NCBI RefSeq assembly: GCF_003014695.1
Contig: NZ_PYAS01000005.1
Coordinates: 432,779-496,778, forward strand
Direction of reading: 5' to 3'
From: Dyadobacter jiangsuensis
GTDB taxonomy: Bacteria; Bacteroidota; Bacteroidia; Cytophagales; Spirosomataceae
DNA: 64,000 nucleotides
Part shown: positions 10,401 through 18,485 of the stretch, one piece after another
Layout: each line of letters starts with the position of its first letter
Position numbering within the stretch: position 1 is the first letter of the stretch
The notes under the pieces: model-generated
Database searches by the model: none
Told to the model about the DNA's origin: nothing
Seen by the model: only the letters and a program-made list of their open reading frames with translations
Position numbers and translations under genes: made by a program

Positions 10401-10849
10401 TTGCCTTTGACCAGCGCTACGGCCGGACTGGCCATATTTTCTGTGACATCGGGCTGCTGCGGTTCGGTAACAGCGCCGGTTTCGGCAGTCAGCAAAATAC
10501 GGCCTGCGGTTAGTTCATAGGCGATGTGCAGCGGATCGAGCAGCGTGCTCAGTGCAGTCGACAGCTTCTGCCGGTTGATATGCACATCAATCGTCCGCTC
10601 GGCGCGGATATTCTTCTGGCTGTACGCAAATTTCACGTCGGCCTGCCCTTCGATCTCACGCAGGACATTTCTCAGTTCTGCATTCTGTGCATGGATCGTC
10701 ACCATTCTCTCCATGATCTCCTGCGCGCGCCCCTCGCTCGCAGCGTGGGTGAGCGTCGTGAAAACCACTGCAAAAAGGATTTGGGCAAATGTTATTTTCA
10801 TGACCATGCATAGTGATGCACACCATTTTAACTGTTGGGTTTTTTGCAT
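7421..10849 (-). CDS. SusC/RagA TonB-linked outer membrane transporter with STN domain
   Basis: 1142 residues. A signal peptide (to about residue 43) is followed by an STN secretin/TonB domain (about 49-120), a carboxypeptidase-regulatory-like domain (about 147-220, VKGKVIDENNAGLPGVSV), the conserved EVVVVGYG segment (225-232), a plug domain (RVRGANSINSGSEPLYVIDGFP) and a beta-barrel to the C-terminus. It imports oligomers across the outer membrane with its SusD partner. The STN domain is the part that signals to an FecR anti-sigma factor in transenvelope regulation, and an FecR/ECF-sigma pair is encoded just upstream. Confidence 0.96.
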   Translation of the reverse strand: MQKTQQLKWCASLCMVMKITFAQILFAVVFTTLTHAASEGRAQEIMERMVTIHAQNAELRNVLREIEGQADVKFAYSQKNIRAERTIDVHINRQKLSTALSTLLDPLHIAYELTAGRILLTAETGAVTEPQQPDVTENMASPAVALVKGKVIDENNAGLPGVSVIIKGTQKGTTTDQEGAFAIDVAEQSAVLVFSFVGYKPQEVVLGGQTTLNVTMQPDNQALEEVVVVGYGSVRKSDLTGSVASIKGDAIREMPVTSVDQAIQSRAPGVQVTQTSGAPGGGISIRVRGANSINSGSEPLYVIDGFPIYPDNGALGTSGNRQPTNAMATINPNEIESIEILKDASATSIYGSRGANGVILITTKRGKEGQSRVDYDGSYSFQTIAREVDVLNGADYARYINMLERSQGGNPRYTDAQIAQIGKGTDWWDVISRTGGLSNHQLSFTGGNKGMRYAFVGNYLNNKGIIKNTDFNRYGFRMNLDNDFLKGKATLSNSWSFNRSGSSNVPTDRGGPGGIVITALGLDPTGPVYDQNGGYQYASYDQRFMTNPLAEAVEGYDKDFTNRLFGTSALSVNILEGLKFRTSLGLDIVNARRTTFYNNFTYIGRQNGRELQKANRNSNNILNENILTYNKEVAKGHYLDVTLGYTYQKEINYFESNATRGLPSDDIDAVNMQNGSRPLVPNSGRVEWELMSMLGRVNFNLKDRYLLTVTLRRDGSSKFGPNNKWAIFPSAAIGWRVVNEDFFKNSGLGKVFDDFKIRASYGLTGNSQIPVYRSVAGLVPYNYVFGGVPTLVSGYAPNRIPNSDLKWESTSMLNIGLDFALLNNRLSLTIDAFKNKTTDLLLDVSIPQSTGFSTIMLNSGSLSNKGLEFSANYKLISTNALTWDVSGNVSILRNKILDLGMSTPFFSNSTSGHLGVLGSWVQGGNPIGVWSGYNYIGLFQSDEEGKSYSAKAGYPKYEDVNGDGKYTTDDFKIIGDPNPKLTWGFNTTLKYKGFDLAVFFRGVHGNKIRNLQQSEMGDGVQKINQIANILTDSWTPENPNAPRPVIDGRRDFISFRRSSFFIQDGSFVRLQNLSLGYTVPVKSAYIRSARVYVSGQNLFLITKYKGFDPEVNNQGQNNLNRGDDYDAYPRSRMFTVGVNLGI

Positions 10850-10933
10850 ATTTTTGAAGGTTCTATTTGTGAAAAACAGGACATCCGCCCGCTTACCGTC
10901 TGTCCAGGATCACGTAAGCAGGCATTTCCGAAG

Positions 10934-10957
10934 CCGGTAGTGGTGGTACACTATCGG
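10934..10957 (-). other. Small hairpin in the susC leader
   Basis: In the 177-bp gap between the FecR and SusC genes, minus-strand arms CCGATAGTG and CACTACCGG (8 of 9 pairs) flank a 6-nt loop. There is no U-tract, so it is not a standard terminator; it may affect stability of the susC mRNA. I see no good TAnnTTTG box in this gap. Confidence 0.3.
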
Positions 10958-11026
10958 TTTCTTTGTTTCAGGTCGGTGGGGTAGTTTTTATAGTTCCATA
11001 TTTAAGGGTTTAGGATTAGGAAAGAC

Positions 11027-12079
11027 TTAGTCGCAACCGCGGCCGTTGATCAGAATGCGTGTTCCTTTCACTTCATAATCGGCGCCATTGGATTTGCAAA
11101 CGAGCGCCAGCTTGTCGTACAGCTGCATATCGGTAAGGTCGCCGGTGAAAGAGCAATGCGCGATGCGATCGTTCGCGAAGACGATCTCTATTCCGTAGGC
11201 ATCCTGCAATGCGGCGGCTATTTTTTCAAGCTTTTCGTCGTTGAAAATCATTTTTGCCTCCTCGGCAACCTGCGATGTTTTCACCGGCTCCGGTACAAGG
11301 CCAGTCATCAAATGGCGGCTTTCGGCGAAATACGTCACCCGTTGGTTCGGTGTCAGCACCACGCCATTATCGTGGTTATCAACAGAATCTCCTTCGCTGA
11401 ATGCCTCGCGGTTTTCAAATACGGAAACTTTTCCGGTCACAACCTCCACTTCCAGCGCCTTATCTTTCGCATTGTTTTTGATCCGGAAGCTGGTCCCGAG
11501 CACGCGGGTGATGATTTTGCCGCTGTACACGAGGAACGGCTGGTCGGGATTGCGGGTGATTTCAAAAAATGCATTACCCGTAAGCTGTACCGTGCGCTTG
11601 TCGCCTGCAAATGATGCCGGAAACACGATTTTAGCCCCCGGTTCGAGGGTTACCGTGCTATGATCGCTCAATGTGAGGCGCTTCGGAAGATCCGTCGTGT
11701 TTTCTTCGGTGATCAGACGGCTTTGGGGCGCTTGCACAAACATCTTCTCCTGCATCACACCTGGCTTGCGAGGCTCTTTACCCAGAAATGCCCAGAAACC
11801 AACCACGAGCAACACAGCCGCGGCTGTGGCCATATACACCGAGGCCCTGCGCCACCAATGCCGTACAACGACCGGTTCGGCGTAATCCGCTACCGATGTT
11901 TCTGTGGCCAGTTTACCCAGCATTCGTTCCTCCATTTCACGTTTTTCCAGGTCGCTGAGCACTGCCATCCCATCGGCATTGAGGCTTTCATACCACTGGT
12001 GAATTCTCAGCTTTTCCTCCTTCGTGCAGTTTCCTTCCCGGTATTTCAGGAGCAGGGCTTGCCATTCCTTGTTGTTCAT
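11027..12079 (-). CDS. FecR family anti-sigma factor
   Basis: 350 residues with a cytoplasmic N-terminal sigma-binding region (residues 1-78, including HQWYESLNADG), one membrane span (about 79-99), and a periplasmic FecR domain (about 125-235, LTLSDHSTVTLEPGAKIVFP) followed by a DUF4974-like C-terminal domain (IFNDEKLEKIAAALQDAYGIEIVFAND to the end). FecR proteins receive the substrate signal from the STN domain of the cognate SusC and control the ECF sigma factor. It lies 222 bp downstream of the sigma gene and upstream of susC, on the same strand. Confidence 0.94.
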   Translation of the reverse strand: MNNKEWQALLLKYREGNCTKEEKLRIHQWYESLNADGMAVLSDLEKREMEERMLGKLATETSVADYAEPVVVRHWWRRASVYMATAAAVLLVVGFWAFLGKEPRKPGVMQEKMFVQAPQSRLITEENTTDLPKRLTLSDHSTVTLEPGAKIVFPASFAGDKRTVQLTGNAFFEITRNPDQPFLVYSGKIITRVLGTSFRIKNNAKDKALEVEVVTGKVSVFENREAFSEGDSVDNHDNGVVLTPNQRVTYFAESRHLMTGLVPEPVKTSQVAEEAKMIFNDEKLEKIAAALQDAYGIEIVFANDRIAHCSFTGDLTDMQLYDKLALVCKSNGADYEVKGTRILINGRGCD

Positions 12080-12210
12080 TGATGTGTAAATCAGGTCTTC
12101 GAATCATAAGCCGAAAAAATGGCCCTATTCCCTAAATAGATTTAGAAAATATTTGAATTATACAATTTGAAATGCATTAAGAGCCGGAAGTTCTTGGAAA
12201 AAGATAATAG

Positions 12211-12273
12211 TGGGAGGACGAAAAAGGGAGGAGAGGGAGGAAGGAGGAAACGGAGGATGGATGGATGGATGGA
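12211..12273. repeat. Polypurine tract ending in a GGAT microsatellite
   Basis: In the gap between the sigma-factor and FecR genes the plus strand is a nearly unbroken G/A tract made of variants of GGGAGGA and GGAGGAA, ending in four tandem GGAT units plus GGA (12255-12273). A similar tract occurs at 16332-16350. Such tracts can slip in replication or form non-B DNA; the function here is unknown. Confidence 0.6.
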
Positions 12274-12301
12274 GAACCGGACGTTTTCGATGCGCGTGGT
12301 A

Positions 12302-12877
12302 CTAGAACAGGCCGGAGGCGGCCAGGAGGAGAATCATTACCTCTTTCAGGTATGTACGTACAACGCGCACGGATTTGGTGAGGTGGTATTCGACTGCCTT
12401 CTCCGAAAGCCCGAAACGGACGGCAATGCGGGAAATGGGCCAGTATTCCAGCTTATGCAGGCGGAAGATTTCTTGGGTTTTTTCGGGTAGAATATGCAGG
12501 CATTCATCGATTACCCGCAGCAGTTCATCCAATGCGAGCTGGTTTTCGGTATTCAAATCCTGCATGCCTTCGATTGATCCATAGTCGTCGAGGTTTTCGA
12601 AGGTTCGGCCTTTGGTGCGGATGTAATCGATGACCTCGTAGCGGACAGCGGAAAAAAGATAGTAGTTCAGATTTTCAATACGCAGCGTATCCCGCTCTCT
12701 CCAAAGCCGCAGAAAAATGTCCTGCACAATCTCTTCGGCCGCTTCCTTGTTGCGGAGCTTGCGGTATGCGACCAGGAACATGTCGTACCAATAGGCCTTA
12801 TAAACCGCCGTAAATGCTTCCGCATCCCCATTTTGCAATGCGAGGAGCAGGTGGCCGGCCTTGTCGTTATCCACCAT
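12302..12877 (-). CDS. ECF RNA polymerase sigma factor, FecI-like
   Basis: 191 residues, the normal size for a Bacteroidota ECF sigma factor. Sigma region 2 spans about residues 20-95 (VAYRKLRNKEAAEEIVQDIFLRLW) and region 4 about 128-180, with the helix-turn-helix WPISRIAVRFGLSEKAVEYHLTKSV. The tail is unusually hydrophobic (VMILLLAASGLF). It is followed by the FecR gene and then susC/susD, so the four genes form one signalling unit: substrate at SusC - FecR - sigma - susCD transcription (known for the family, inferred here). Confidence 0.94.
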   Translation of the reverse strand: MVDNDKAGHLLLALQNGDAEAFTAVYKAYWYDMFLVAYRKLRNKEAAEEIVQDIFLRLWRERDTLRIENLNYYLFSAVRYEVIDYIRTKGRTFENLDDYGSIEGMQDLNTENQLALDELLRVIDECLHILPEKTQEIFRLHKLEYWPISRIAVRFGLSEKAVEYHLTKSVRVVRTYLKEVMILLLAASGLF

Positions 12878-12918
12878 TACAGCTTGTTTTTGTTAAAGAT
12901 CAGGAAACAGGATTCTGG

Positions 12919-12926
12919 CAAAGTTA
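12919..12926 (-). promoter_or_regulatory. -7 box of the ECF sigma gene
   Basis: TAACTTTG on the minus strand matches TAnnTTTG and lies 42 bp before the ATG at 12877. No convincing TTG was found at the expected -33 distance. Confidence 0.4.
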
Positions 12927-13186
12927 TATTATTTGCTTTTATTATCCAGTAATTAAAATTTGTAATAAAACAGGAACCGATTGATAATGCGGAGCAGTTC
13001 GATTGATCATTTCCCACCGATGACGCTTGTATTCAACTTAAATTCTGTCGATTATGCGCGCTCCTACCAAAGTCCGTGCATAAGAATACCCCAGCAATTG
13101 CCCTGCCATGGTGCGGGTCAGGTGAAAACCTCCGGATGCGTGCACGGCGCATTTAGGACACCTTCGGCAGGGCACTAAACAAAATT

Positions 13187-13382
13187 CTTACGGTGCGCTG
13201 CACCTCTCAATCCTTGGTATTGTCTACAAATATTTGGGAGCTCTGCACCCGTCCCTGCGCAGATTGGAACCTTCCGTGCCAATAAGCAAAATTGTTCCAT
13301 CAAACAGAGGCGCAGAGCGCCGAAACACTTGTAGACCCGGACAAGGAAACCAAACGTGCCGAAGGTGCAGCGCACCGTAAGA
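13187..13382. repeat. Long imperfect inverted repeat with four GC-rich hairpin boxes
   Basis: The only notable structure in the 517-bp gap 12878-13394. The left arm begins with TCTTACGGTGCGCTGCACC and the right arm ends with its reverse complement. Each arm holds two short hairpins of 5-nt arms: GGTGC-GCT-GCACC at 13192-13204, a GAGCTC-type box at 13236-13250, GGCGC-AGA-GCGCC at 13309-13321 and GGTGC-AGC-GCACC at 13364-13376. Between boxes both arms carry a TCTACAA motif. This has the look of a dispersed intergenic element (REP- or MITE-like). Nothing else is evident in 12927-13186. Confidence 0.6.
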
Positions 13383-13394
13383 TTTGTTGATCCG

Positions 13395-16304
13395 TTATTT
13401 AAAATTCAACAAATACCCCGTCAAATCGGCCAGATCCTGCTCGTTCAGGCCTAGTGCGGTAGGTTCCGGCATCAACGACGACGGCATTTTCTCCCGGGTT
13501 TTGATCTGATCCGCCTTGATCGTATGCTGCTGACCGGCGGCATCTTTCAAAACCACGTTCGCGCCGTCGCTCATGAGGAAGCCGAAATAGGTATCACCCT
13601 TTTTGGTTACGATCGTGTAGCTTTCATAGCCGAAAACCATGCTCGCCGATGGGTTCACAATGGCATCCAGGAGGCCCGCTTTATCGAACTTTTTATGAAT
13701 GGTAGTCAAATCCGGCCCGATTTCGGCGCCGGATTTGCCGTGTTTATGGCAGGCAGCGCATGTAGTCGAGAATATTTTTTCGCCATGCGCAGGGTCCGAA
13801 TTCATTCTCGATATAAAATCCGTTTTCAAAACCTTGCCGTTTCTCGGGAAAAACTGGCTGGCAACCACACGCACGTTCTGGTCGGGATTTTTGAAAATGA
13901 TCTCGCTGACGGATTTCGCAATGGTATCGGGCAGTTGGCCTTGTACGCGCATATCCACGAGGATATTGCCGCCATTCACGTCCGACGCCATTTGCCGGGC
14001 GGTTTCAATGCGCTGCGGCATCGGTTGCGTTTTATCGACGACGGTCTTTTTCAGGTCGAGCATGCGCTTGTAGGCGGGTGTCATTACCTGCGCGGTGGCC
14101 TGTTCCCAGTTCATGAGATCGGCCCAGTCGTTGCTTTTGCGGAAGTTGATCCAGTAGGAGGCCAGCGACGCGACGTCCGGCAATGTGGATTTGGACAATG
14201 CGATCATCGCCTCGGCCGCTTTTTTATCCTTGATAAAGCCAATGGCTGTCAATGCTTTGCGTCGCTCCGGCTCCGATACTTTTGCAGATCCGGCCCTGAT
14301 TTTCAATTCCTCCACCGCAGATACAGGATGCAGTCGCCATGCAAGGCCCGCACGCTGCGGTTTCCAGTTCGGCGGATCGGCTTTGAACGCCTCGCGCACA
14401 TAGGCGTACACCTGGGCCTCCTTTCCGTCAGCCGCCGTCCCGATTGCTTCCAGCATCCAGGGATCTTTGCCATCGTAATTTTTGATAAGATTTGCAATGC
14501 TATTAATAGCCTGATCATAAGGAATATCCCGCAACGCGATTCCTACCTCCCGACGGACGGACGGATCGGCATCTTTCGACATTTTTTCCAAATAGATATT
14601 GGCCTTTCCAGTCGATTTTAATGCACGAAAAGCGGCGAGCCTGTGCATCGCATTAGGTGAGTCGAGCAATTTAATCGCCTCCGCATTGCCCTGCTCTCCC
14701 AACTGTGCCAAAAGCCAGATCGCTCGTGCCTGATGATAGGGGTTTTCGGAGGTAAGCAGTTGTTTTACATTCGGTACCACCGCGTCTCCCTTTGCCTTTA
14801 ATCCTTCAAAACCTAATGCACGAACATTGATGGCGGGGTTTTTCAAAGCATCGACAAGGCCTGCCGTAGTCGTAAAATCCAGTTTCGGGGTCGTTAGTTT
14901 TTTGCCTTTCGGGGTAATGCGGTAAATGCGTCCGTAACCCTTTTTATCCTTCATCGCATGACCGCCTACCACGGGGTCGTACCAGTCGGCGATGTAAACG
15001 GCCCCATCGGGCCCCACGGCCACGTCCGACGGCCGGAACCATTTGCGGTAGTCCTGATCGGTTTCATACCATTCGTAGCGCTCCGAAACTTTTGGGAAAG
15101 AGCTGATCAGATCCTGGCGTTTCAATTCGAAACCGGCCCCCTGCGGCTTTGGTTGATAGGCAAATATCACATTGCGCCCGGCCTCGCAGCTCAGCAATGT
15201 GCCGCGGTAATTTTTTCCTAACTCATCCCCCTCATAAAACACAATTCCCGTAGGCGAACCTGCGCCGGAATTGTCTCCGGCCGGCATTACACCCGGGTCT
15301 TCCTGGTGCCAGTGCGTAGCGAAAATGTCCTGTCCAGGCCTCCGATCTGCCTGCCAGTAGCGGGTACCGTCAGCCGAAAAGTAGCCCGCGTTGCCGTTTT
15401 CCTGCAAAAAGGAAACGCGGCAGGTGATTACCTGGTCGTCGTTGTCGTTCTGCCACATATTGCCGTAGCTATCGAGGCACACCTCGTAGCTGTTGCGGAA
15501 GTTGTGGCCGAGTACTTTCAGGCCGGTACCATCCGGATTGATGCGCAATGCAAGCCCCCCTACCCAAATGCGGCCGTCGTCCGACTTCTGATTACCCTCG
15601 TTCTTTTTGTTATAAGGCGTGCCGCCAACGTAGAGGCTACCGCTGCGCAATGTCCAGCCGCTTTTGTCGGTGACATTATGCGGGCCCGCATTGCCGGTAT
15701 TGAAATAGTACTTTCCATCCGGCCCTACGATCAGCGAATGCAGCGAATGGTCGTGGTCGAAACCGCCGAAACCGGTCAGGAAAACCTCCCGTTTGTCCGG
15801 TTTATCGTCGCCATTCGTGTCTGTATACACTAGCAGGTTAGGCGCACACGAAACGATGGTTTTGTTTCCAATGACTGCAATCCCGAGCGGCGCCGTCAGC
15901 AAGGAATCTTCGACATACACCTTGGCCGATTCGGCTTTGCCGTCGCCGTCTTTGTCTTCCAGGATCATCACCCGGTCGCCTTTTTGCTTATGGCTGAGGC
16001 GCTCGGCAGGTTTGGTATTGAAGTCCCGGTAATTAACCGCCTCCGTAATCCATATCCGGCCCCTGGCATCGATATCCATGTTGGTCGGGTTGTAGAACAT
16101 CGGAGCCTCGGCCCATAATGTGGCTTCGAGATCGTCGGGCACGTACAGGCGCGAGGAATCGTCGGCGACGGCAACGGGCGTGACAGCACGTTTCGGCGAC
16201 TTTTGCCCGTTTTGGATTGAAACAATGCTGAAAGCAGCAGCGAGCAGCATGCTTCCTGCCAGAATACCGGTTTTACGGAGCGATAATGTACTGGTAATGT
16301 TCAT
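13395..16304 (-). CDS. PVC-type haem-binding protein with HEAT-like repeats and C-terminal cytochrome c
   Basis: 969 residues from the ATG at 16304, which begins a good signal peptide (MNITSTLSLRKTGILAGSML); a 31-residue upstream extension to 16397 crosses a polypyrimidine tract and is unlikely. The N-terminal 450 residues form a beta-propeller-like dehydrogenase domain (DGRIWVGGLALRINPDGTGLKVLGHNFRNSYE). Residues about 490-750 are HEAT-like helical repeats. The C-terminus holds a haem domain with CAACH (C849, C852, H853) and the family ending TKKGDTYFGFLMSDG. Family members are periplasmic and linked to sugar oxidation, but the substrate is unknown. Confidence 0.88.
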   Translation of the reverse strand: MNITSTLSLRKTGILAGSMLLAAAFSIVSIQNGQKSPKRAVTPVAVADDSSRLYVPDDLEATLWAEAPMFYNPTNMDIDARGRIWITEAVNYRDFNTKPAERLSHKQKGDRVMILEDKDGDGKAESAKVYVEDSLLTAPLGIAVIGNKTIVSCAPNLLVYTDTNGDDKPDKREVFLTGFGGFDHDHSLHSLIVGPDGKYYFNTGNAGPHNVTDKSGWTLRSGSLYVGGTPYNKKNEGNQKSDDGRIWVGGLALRINPDGTGLKVLGHNFRNSYEVCLDSYGNMWQNDNDDQVITCRVSFLQENGNAGYFSADGTRYWQADRRPGQDIFATHWHQEDPGVMPAGDNSGAGSPTGIVFYEGDELGKNYRGTLLSCEAGRNVIFAYQPKPQGAGFELKRQDLISSFPKVSERYEWYETDQDYRKWFRPSDVAVGPDGAVYIADWYDPVVGGHAMKDKKGYGRIYRITPKGKKLTTPKLDFTTTAGLVDALKNPAINVRALGFEGLKAKGDAVVPNVKQLLTSENPYHQARAIWLLAQLGEQGNAEAIKLLDSPNAMHRLAAFRALKSTGKANIYLEKMSKDADPSVRREVGIALRDIPYDQAINSIANLIKNYDGKDPWMLEAIGTAADGKEAQVYAYVREAFKADPPNWKPQRAGLAWRLHPVSAVEELKIRAGSAKVSEPERRKALTAIGFIKDKKAAEAMIALSKSTLPDVASLASYWINFRKSNDWADLMNWEQATAQVMTPAYKRMLDLKKTVVDKTQPMPQRIETARQMASDVNGGNILVDMRVQGQLPDTIAKSVSEIIFKNPDQNVRVVASQFFPRNGKVLKTDFISRMNSDPAHGEKIFSTTCAACHKHGKSGAEIGPDLTTIHKKFDKAGLLDAIVNPSASMVFGYESYTIVTKKGDTYFGFLMSDGANVVLKDAAGQQHTIKADQIKTREKMPSSLMPEPTALGLNEQDLADLTGYLLNFK

Positions 16305-16331
16305 AATGATTGTTTGAAGGAGTAAGGGGAA

Positions 16332-16407
16332 GAAAGGGAGGATGGAGGAAAGGAAAATGAAAAATAAAGTGATTTCTTTTTCGTCCCCTTCTTCCATCCT
16401 CCCTTTC
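16332..16407. repeat. Purine/pyrimidine inverted repeat upstream of the haem protein gene
   Basis: A 19-nt arm GAAAGGGAGGATGGAGGAA (16332-16350) pairs with 16389-16407 with one G-T mismatch, leaving a 38-bp A/T-rich loop. It fills the gap between the sugar-isomerase-like gene and the haem-protein gene. It could act as a terminator or attenuator, or be a mobile-repeat remnant; its purine arm resembles the tract at 12211-12273. Confidence 0.55.
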
Positions 16408-16426
16408 CTCCTTTCTCCATTAAAGC

Positions 16427-17311
16427 CTACGTTACAAATAATCCTTTGAGGTAATCAAGATTATGTTGGTAACACGGGATAATCTCGGCTCCTTGCGGCG
16501 TAGCACCTTCGATCTGCATCCAGCCTTCGTACCCGATGTCCTTCACCGCTTTCGCTACACGCGGCCAGTCGAGCGGGCCTTCGCCGAGGCGCTGGCCGTT
16601 TTCCTTCATATGTATTTCACAGATCATGTCTCTGCCGAGCATGGGTATTTCCTTGAAAATATCATGGCCGGCATCGGTGGAATTGCGGAAGTCGTAATAC
16701 ACCTTCACCGCCTTCGAGCCGACTGCATGGATAATGTCTAAATGCTCCTGACCGCTCAGCCACGATTCGATACCCAAGGTAATACCCTGTTTTTCGGCGT
16801 GCGGCGCTACTTTTTTCAACCGTTCGATCACGGCTTTTTTACCGGCGTCGTCATTCCGCAAGTCACCTTCCGAAAAGAATGCGAGCAAAATCACCTTCAC
16901 ACCCAATGCTTTGGCTGCATCCACGCTGTTCCAGACCCACTCTTCCGTTTTCGGCTGTGATTTATACGGCACCCGGTTCAGTTCGCCGATCGCGAGGCTC
17001 GACACCTTCACACCCGTACGCGCGGAAGCGTCGCGGATCGCCTGCAAGGTTTCCGGCGCCGAAAGGCCTTTTTCATCCTTCCCGGTATTGTAGCTTACCT
17101 GAATTCCGTTCAAACCGATTTGCTTCGCACGCTCGAACGCTTCCGGACTCAGCTGCCGCCCTACCGACCAGTCACAAGCACCAATCTGGTATTTCGGAAC
17201 CAATGCAGGAAGGTTTTTCAAAGCATTATCCTCATCGAATGCTGCGGATGCCAGCAGCAGCGCACTGCTTTTGAGCATTTCCCGCCGGTTCAACGCCAAA
17301 CCATCTTTCAT
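16427..17311 (-). CDS. Sugar phosphate isomerase/epimerase-like TIM-barrel protein
   Basis: 294 residues. The N-terminus carries a twin-arginine motif (LNRREMLKSSALLLASAAF), so export is likely, and the rest is a xylose-isomerase-like TIM barrel: KYQIGACDWSVG strand, a GITLGIESWLSGQEHLD metal-site region, VKVYYDFRNSTDAGHD, and CEIHMKENGQRLGEGPLDWPR, whose acidic and histidine residues would bind a divalent metal. Exported members often accompany PVC-type haem proteins and DUF1080 hydrolases in Bacteroidota. It lies just upstream of the haem-protein gene on the same strand. The substrate is not deducible. Confidence 0.85.
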   Translation of the reverse strand: MKDGLALNRREMLKSSALLLASAAFDEDNALKNLPALVPKYQIGACDWSVGRQLSPEAFERAKQIGLNGIQVSYNTGKDEKGLSAPETLQAIRDASARTGVKVSSLAIGELNRVPYKSQPKTEEWVWNSVDAAKALGVKVILLAFFSEGDLRNDDAGKKAVIERLKKVAPHAEKQGITLGIESWLSGQEHLDIIHAVGSKAVKVYYDFRNSTDAGHDIFKEIPMLGRDMICEIHMKENGQRLGEGPLDWPRVAKAVKDIGYEGWMQIEGATPQGAEIIPCYQHNLDYLKGLFVT

Positions 17312-17392
17312 TACAGTCAGATTTTGAAATACTTATCAGAATATCTTCAAAATCTGCTGTGATTGGGTTTCTACTTATATTGCCGGGTAACG

Positions 17393-17752
17393 TTACCGGC
17401 TGAATGCGTCCTCTATATGCCGGATGTCCGTCGAGCCATCCGGTAAAATCAATACCGAAACGATATCGAAACGGACGTCATGGTCCCAATCGGCGTCAAA
17501 AATATACTGCTCCGCAGCGCGCATGATGAGCTTTGCTTTGGCCGCATTCACGAATTCTTCCGGCATTCCGAAGGCGGTACCGGTGCGGGTTTTTACTTCC
17601 ACGAAAATCAGCATATCGTCTTTCGAAGCGATCAGATCGATCTCGGATTGCCAGTTGCGGTAATTTCTGGCGATGATTTTGAAGCCTTTTTCGAGCAGGA
17701 AGGATGCCGCGGAGGTTTCGCCCCAGCGGCCGAGGTCATTGTGTGCTGCCAT
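17393..17752 (-). CDS. YraN family protein (UPF0102), putative endonuclease fold
   Basis: 119 residues from the ATG at 17752; this start gives the family N-terminus MAAHNDLGRWGETSAASFLLEKGF, whereas an extension to 17788 adds unconserved residues. The fold is that of PD-(D/E)xK nucleases: E in GETSAA, D in SEIDLIA, and the E-V-K of LIFVEVKTRTG. The family's cellular role is unclear; some members sit next to ribosomal or rnhB genes, which is not the case here. It is separated by 22 bp from a RelE-like toxin gene on the same strand. Confidence 0.9.
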   Translation of the reverse strand: MAAHNDLGRWGETSAASFLLEKGFKIIARNYRNWQSEIDLIASKDDMLIFVEVKTRTGTAFGMPEEFVNAAKAKLIMRAAEQYIFDADWDHDVRFDIVSVLILPDGSTDIRHIEDAFSR

Positions 17753-17774
17753 AGTGTGTATGGTTAAAAATGTC

Positions 17775-18107
17775 TTAGCTGCGATCAACGGTAGATAATA
17801 GTTCTTTCAACTCTATCGGCGACAGAGATTCCCGTTCGCTTTTATCGAAGATTGTAAGTAAATAAATTGTGGTCTCTGAAACGTGGACATAATAAATCAC
17901 ACGTGCTCCGCCAGATTTCCCCTTACCTTTCGAAGCAATGGAAAGCCTTTTCTTGTAACAACCTTTCCCTAATGAAATTCCATTTCGGGGATTCTCTGCA
18001 AGCGAGAGCACTAGTTCCCTAAATTCAACGGACAGTGACGGATATTTCTTTAAAAGGCTTTTAAGTCTGGAGTCAAACTCCGGCGTTGTCTTTACAAAGT
18101 ATCTCAT
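17775..18107 (-). CDS. RelE/ParE family toxin
   Basis: 110 residues with the RelE/ParE layout: KTTPEFDSRLKSLLKKYPSL helices, the NPRNGISLGKGCYKKRLSIASKGKGKSGGARVIYYV beta region where basic residues of RNase-type members lie, and a TIYLLTIFDKSERESLSPIELKELL C-terminus. Family members either cleave mRNA at the ribosome or poison gyrase; which applies is not visible. The start codon lies inside the 3' end of the upstream antitoxin gene (35-bp overlap), the usual coupling of such pairs. Confidence 0.85.
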   Translation of the reverse strand: MRYFVKTTPEFDSRLKSLLKKYPSLSVEFRELVLSLAENPRNGISLGKGCYKKRLSIASKGKGKSGGARVIYYVHVSETTIYLLTIFDKSERESLSPIELKELLSTVDRS

Positions 18108-18303
18108 TCAGCAACTCTTCTGCGTCCCGGGCTTCGAGTTTGCCTTCTTTGATCAGTTGCAATTCTTCCAATGCGGTTCTTGTGCTATCCAGCACTTCAA
18201 ACTGAAAGGGTGTAAAAGGCTTCACTTTGACATACGGAAGCCTCCTCAGTAAGCCTAACACAAACTGAGCTTTGTCGTCTTTAATATCCAGTAAAACCTT
18301 CAT
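18073..18303 (-). CDS. Putative antitoxin of the RelE-like pair
   Basis: 76 residues from the ATG at 18303 (MKVLLDIKDDKAQFVLGLLRRLPYVKV); the frame extends to 18378 but without family-like sequence. The beta-strand start plus two helices (ALEELQLIKEGKLEARDAEELLNEI) is typical of small Bacteroidota antitoxins that pair with RelE/ParE toxins. Inferred role: neutralise the downstream toxin and autorepress the operon. Confidence 0.78.
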   Translation of the reverse strand: MKVLLDIKDDKAQFVLGLLRRLPYVKVKPFTPFQFEVLDSTRTALEELQLIKEGKLEARDAEELLNEILCKDNAGV

Positions 18304-18485
18304 AACCACAGAATTTAGTTGCACTAACAAATTTAACGAACATTTAGCTAATAAATTAGCGTTGTGAAACCGGGACATGTGTGTACAATACGTTTCATGA
18401 ACCGGATGCCGCCGGTCTGAACATTTAGACGTCAGAACTATAAATTGGTAACGCGCTCGTCCTCAAATTTTTTTTGAATATTGAA

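Noticed and set aside
13175..13375. A 66-residue minus-strand frame
   Set aside because: Coincides with the inverted-repeat element and is a by-product of it.
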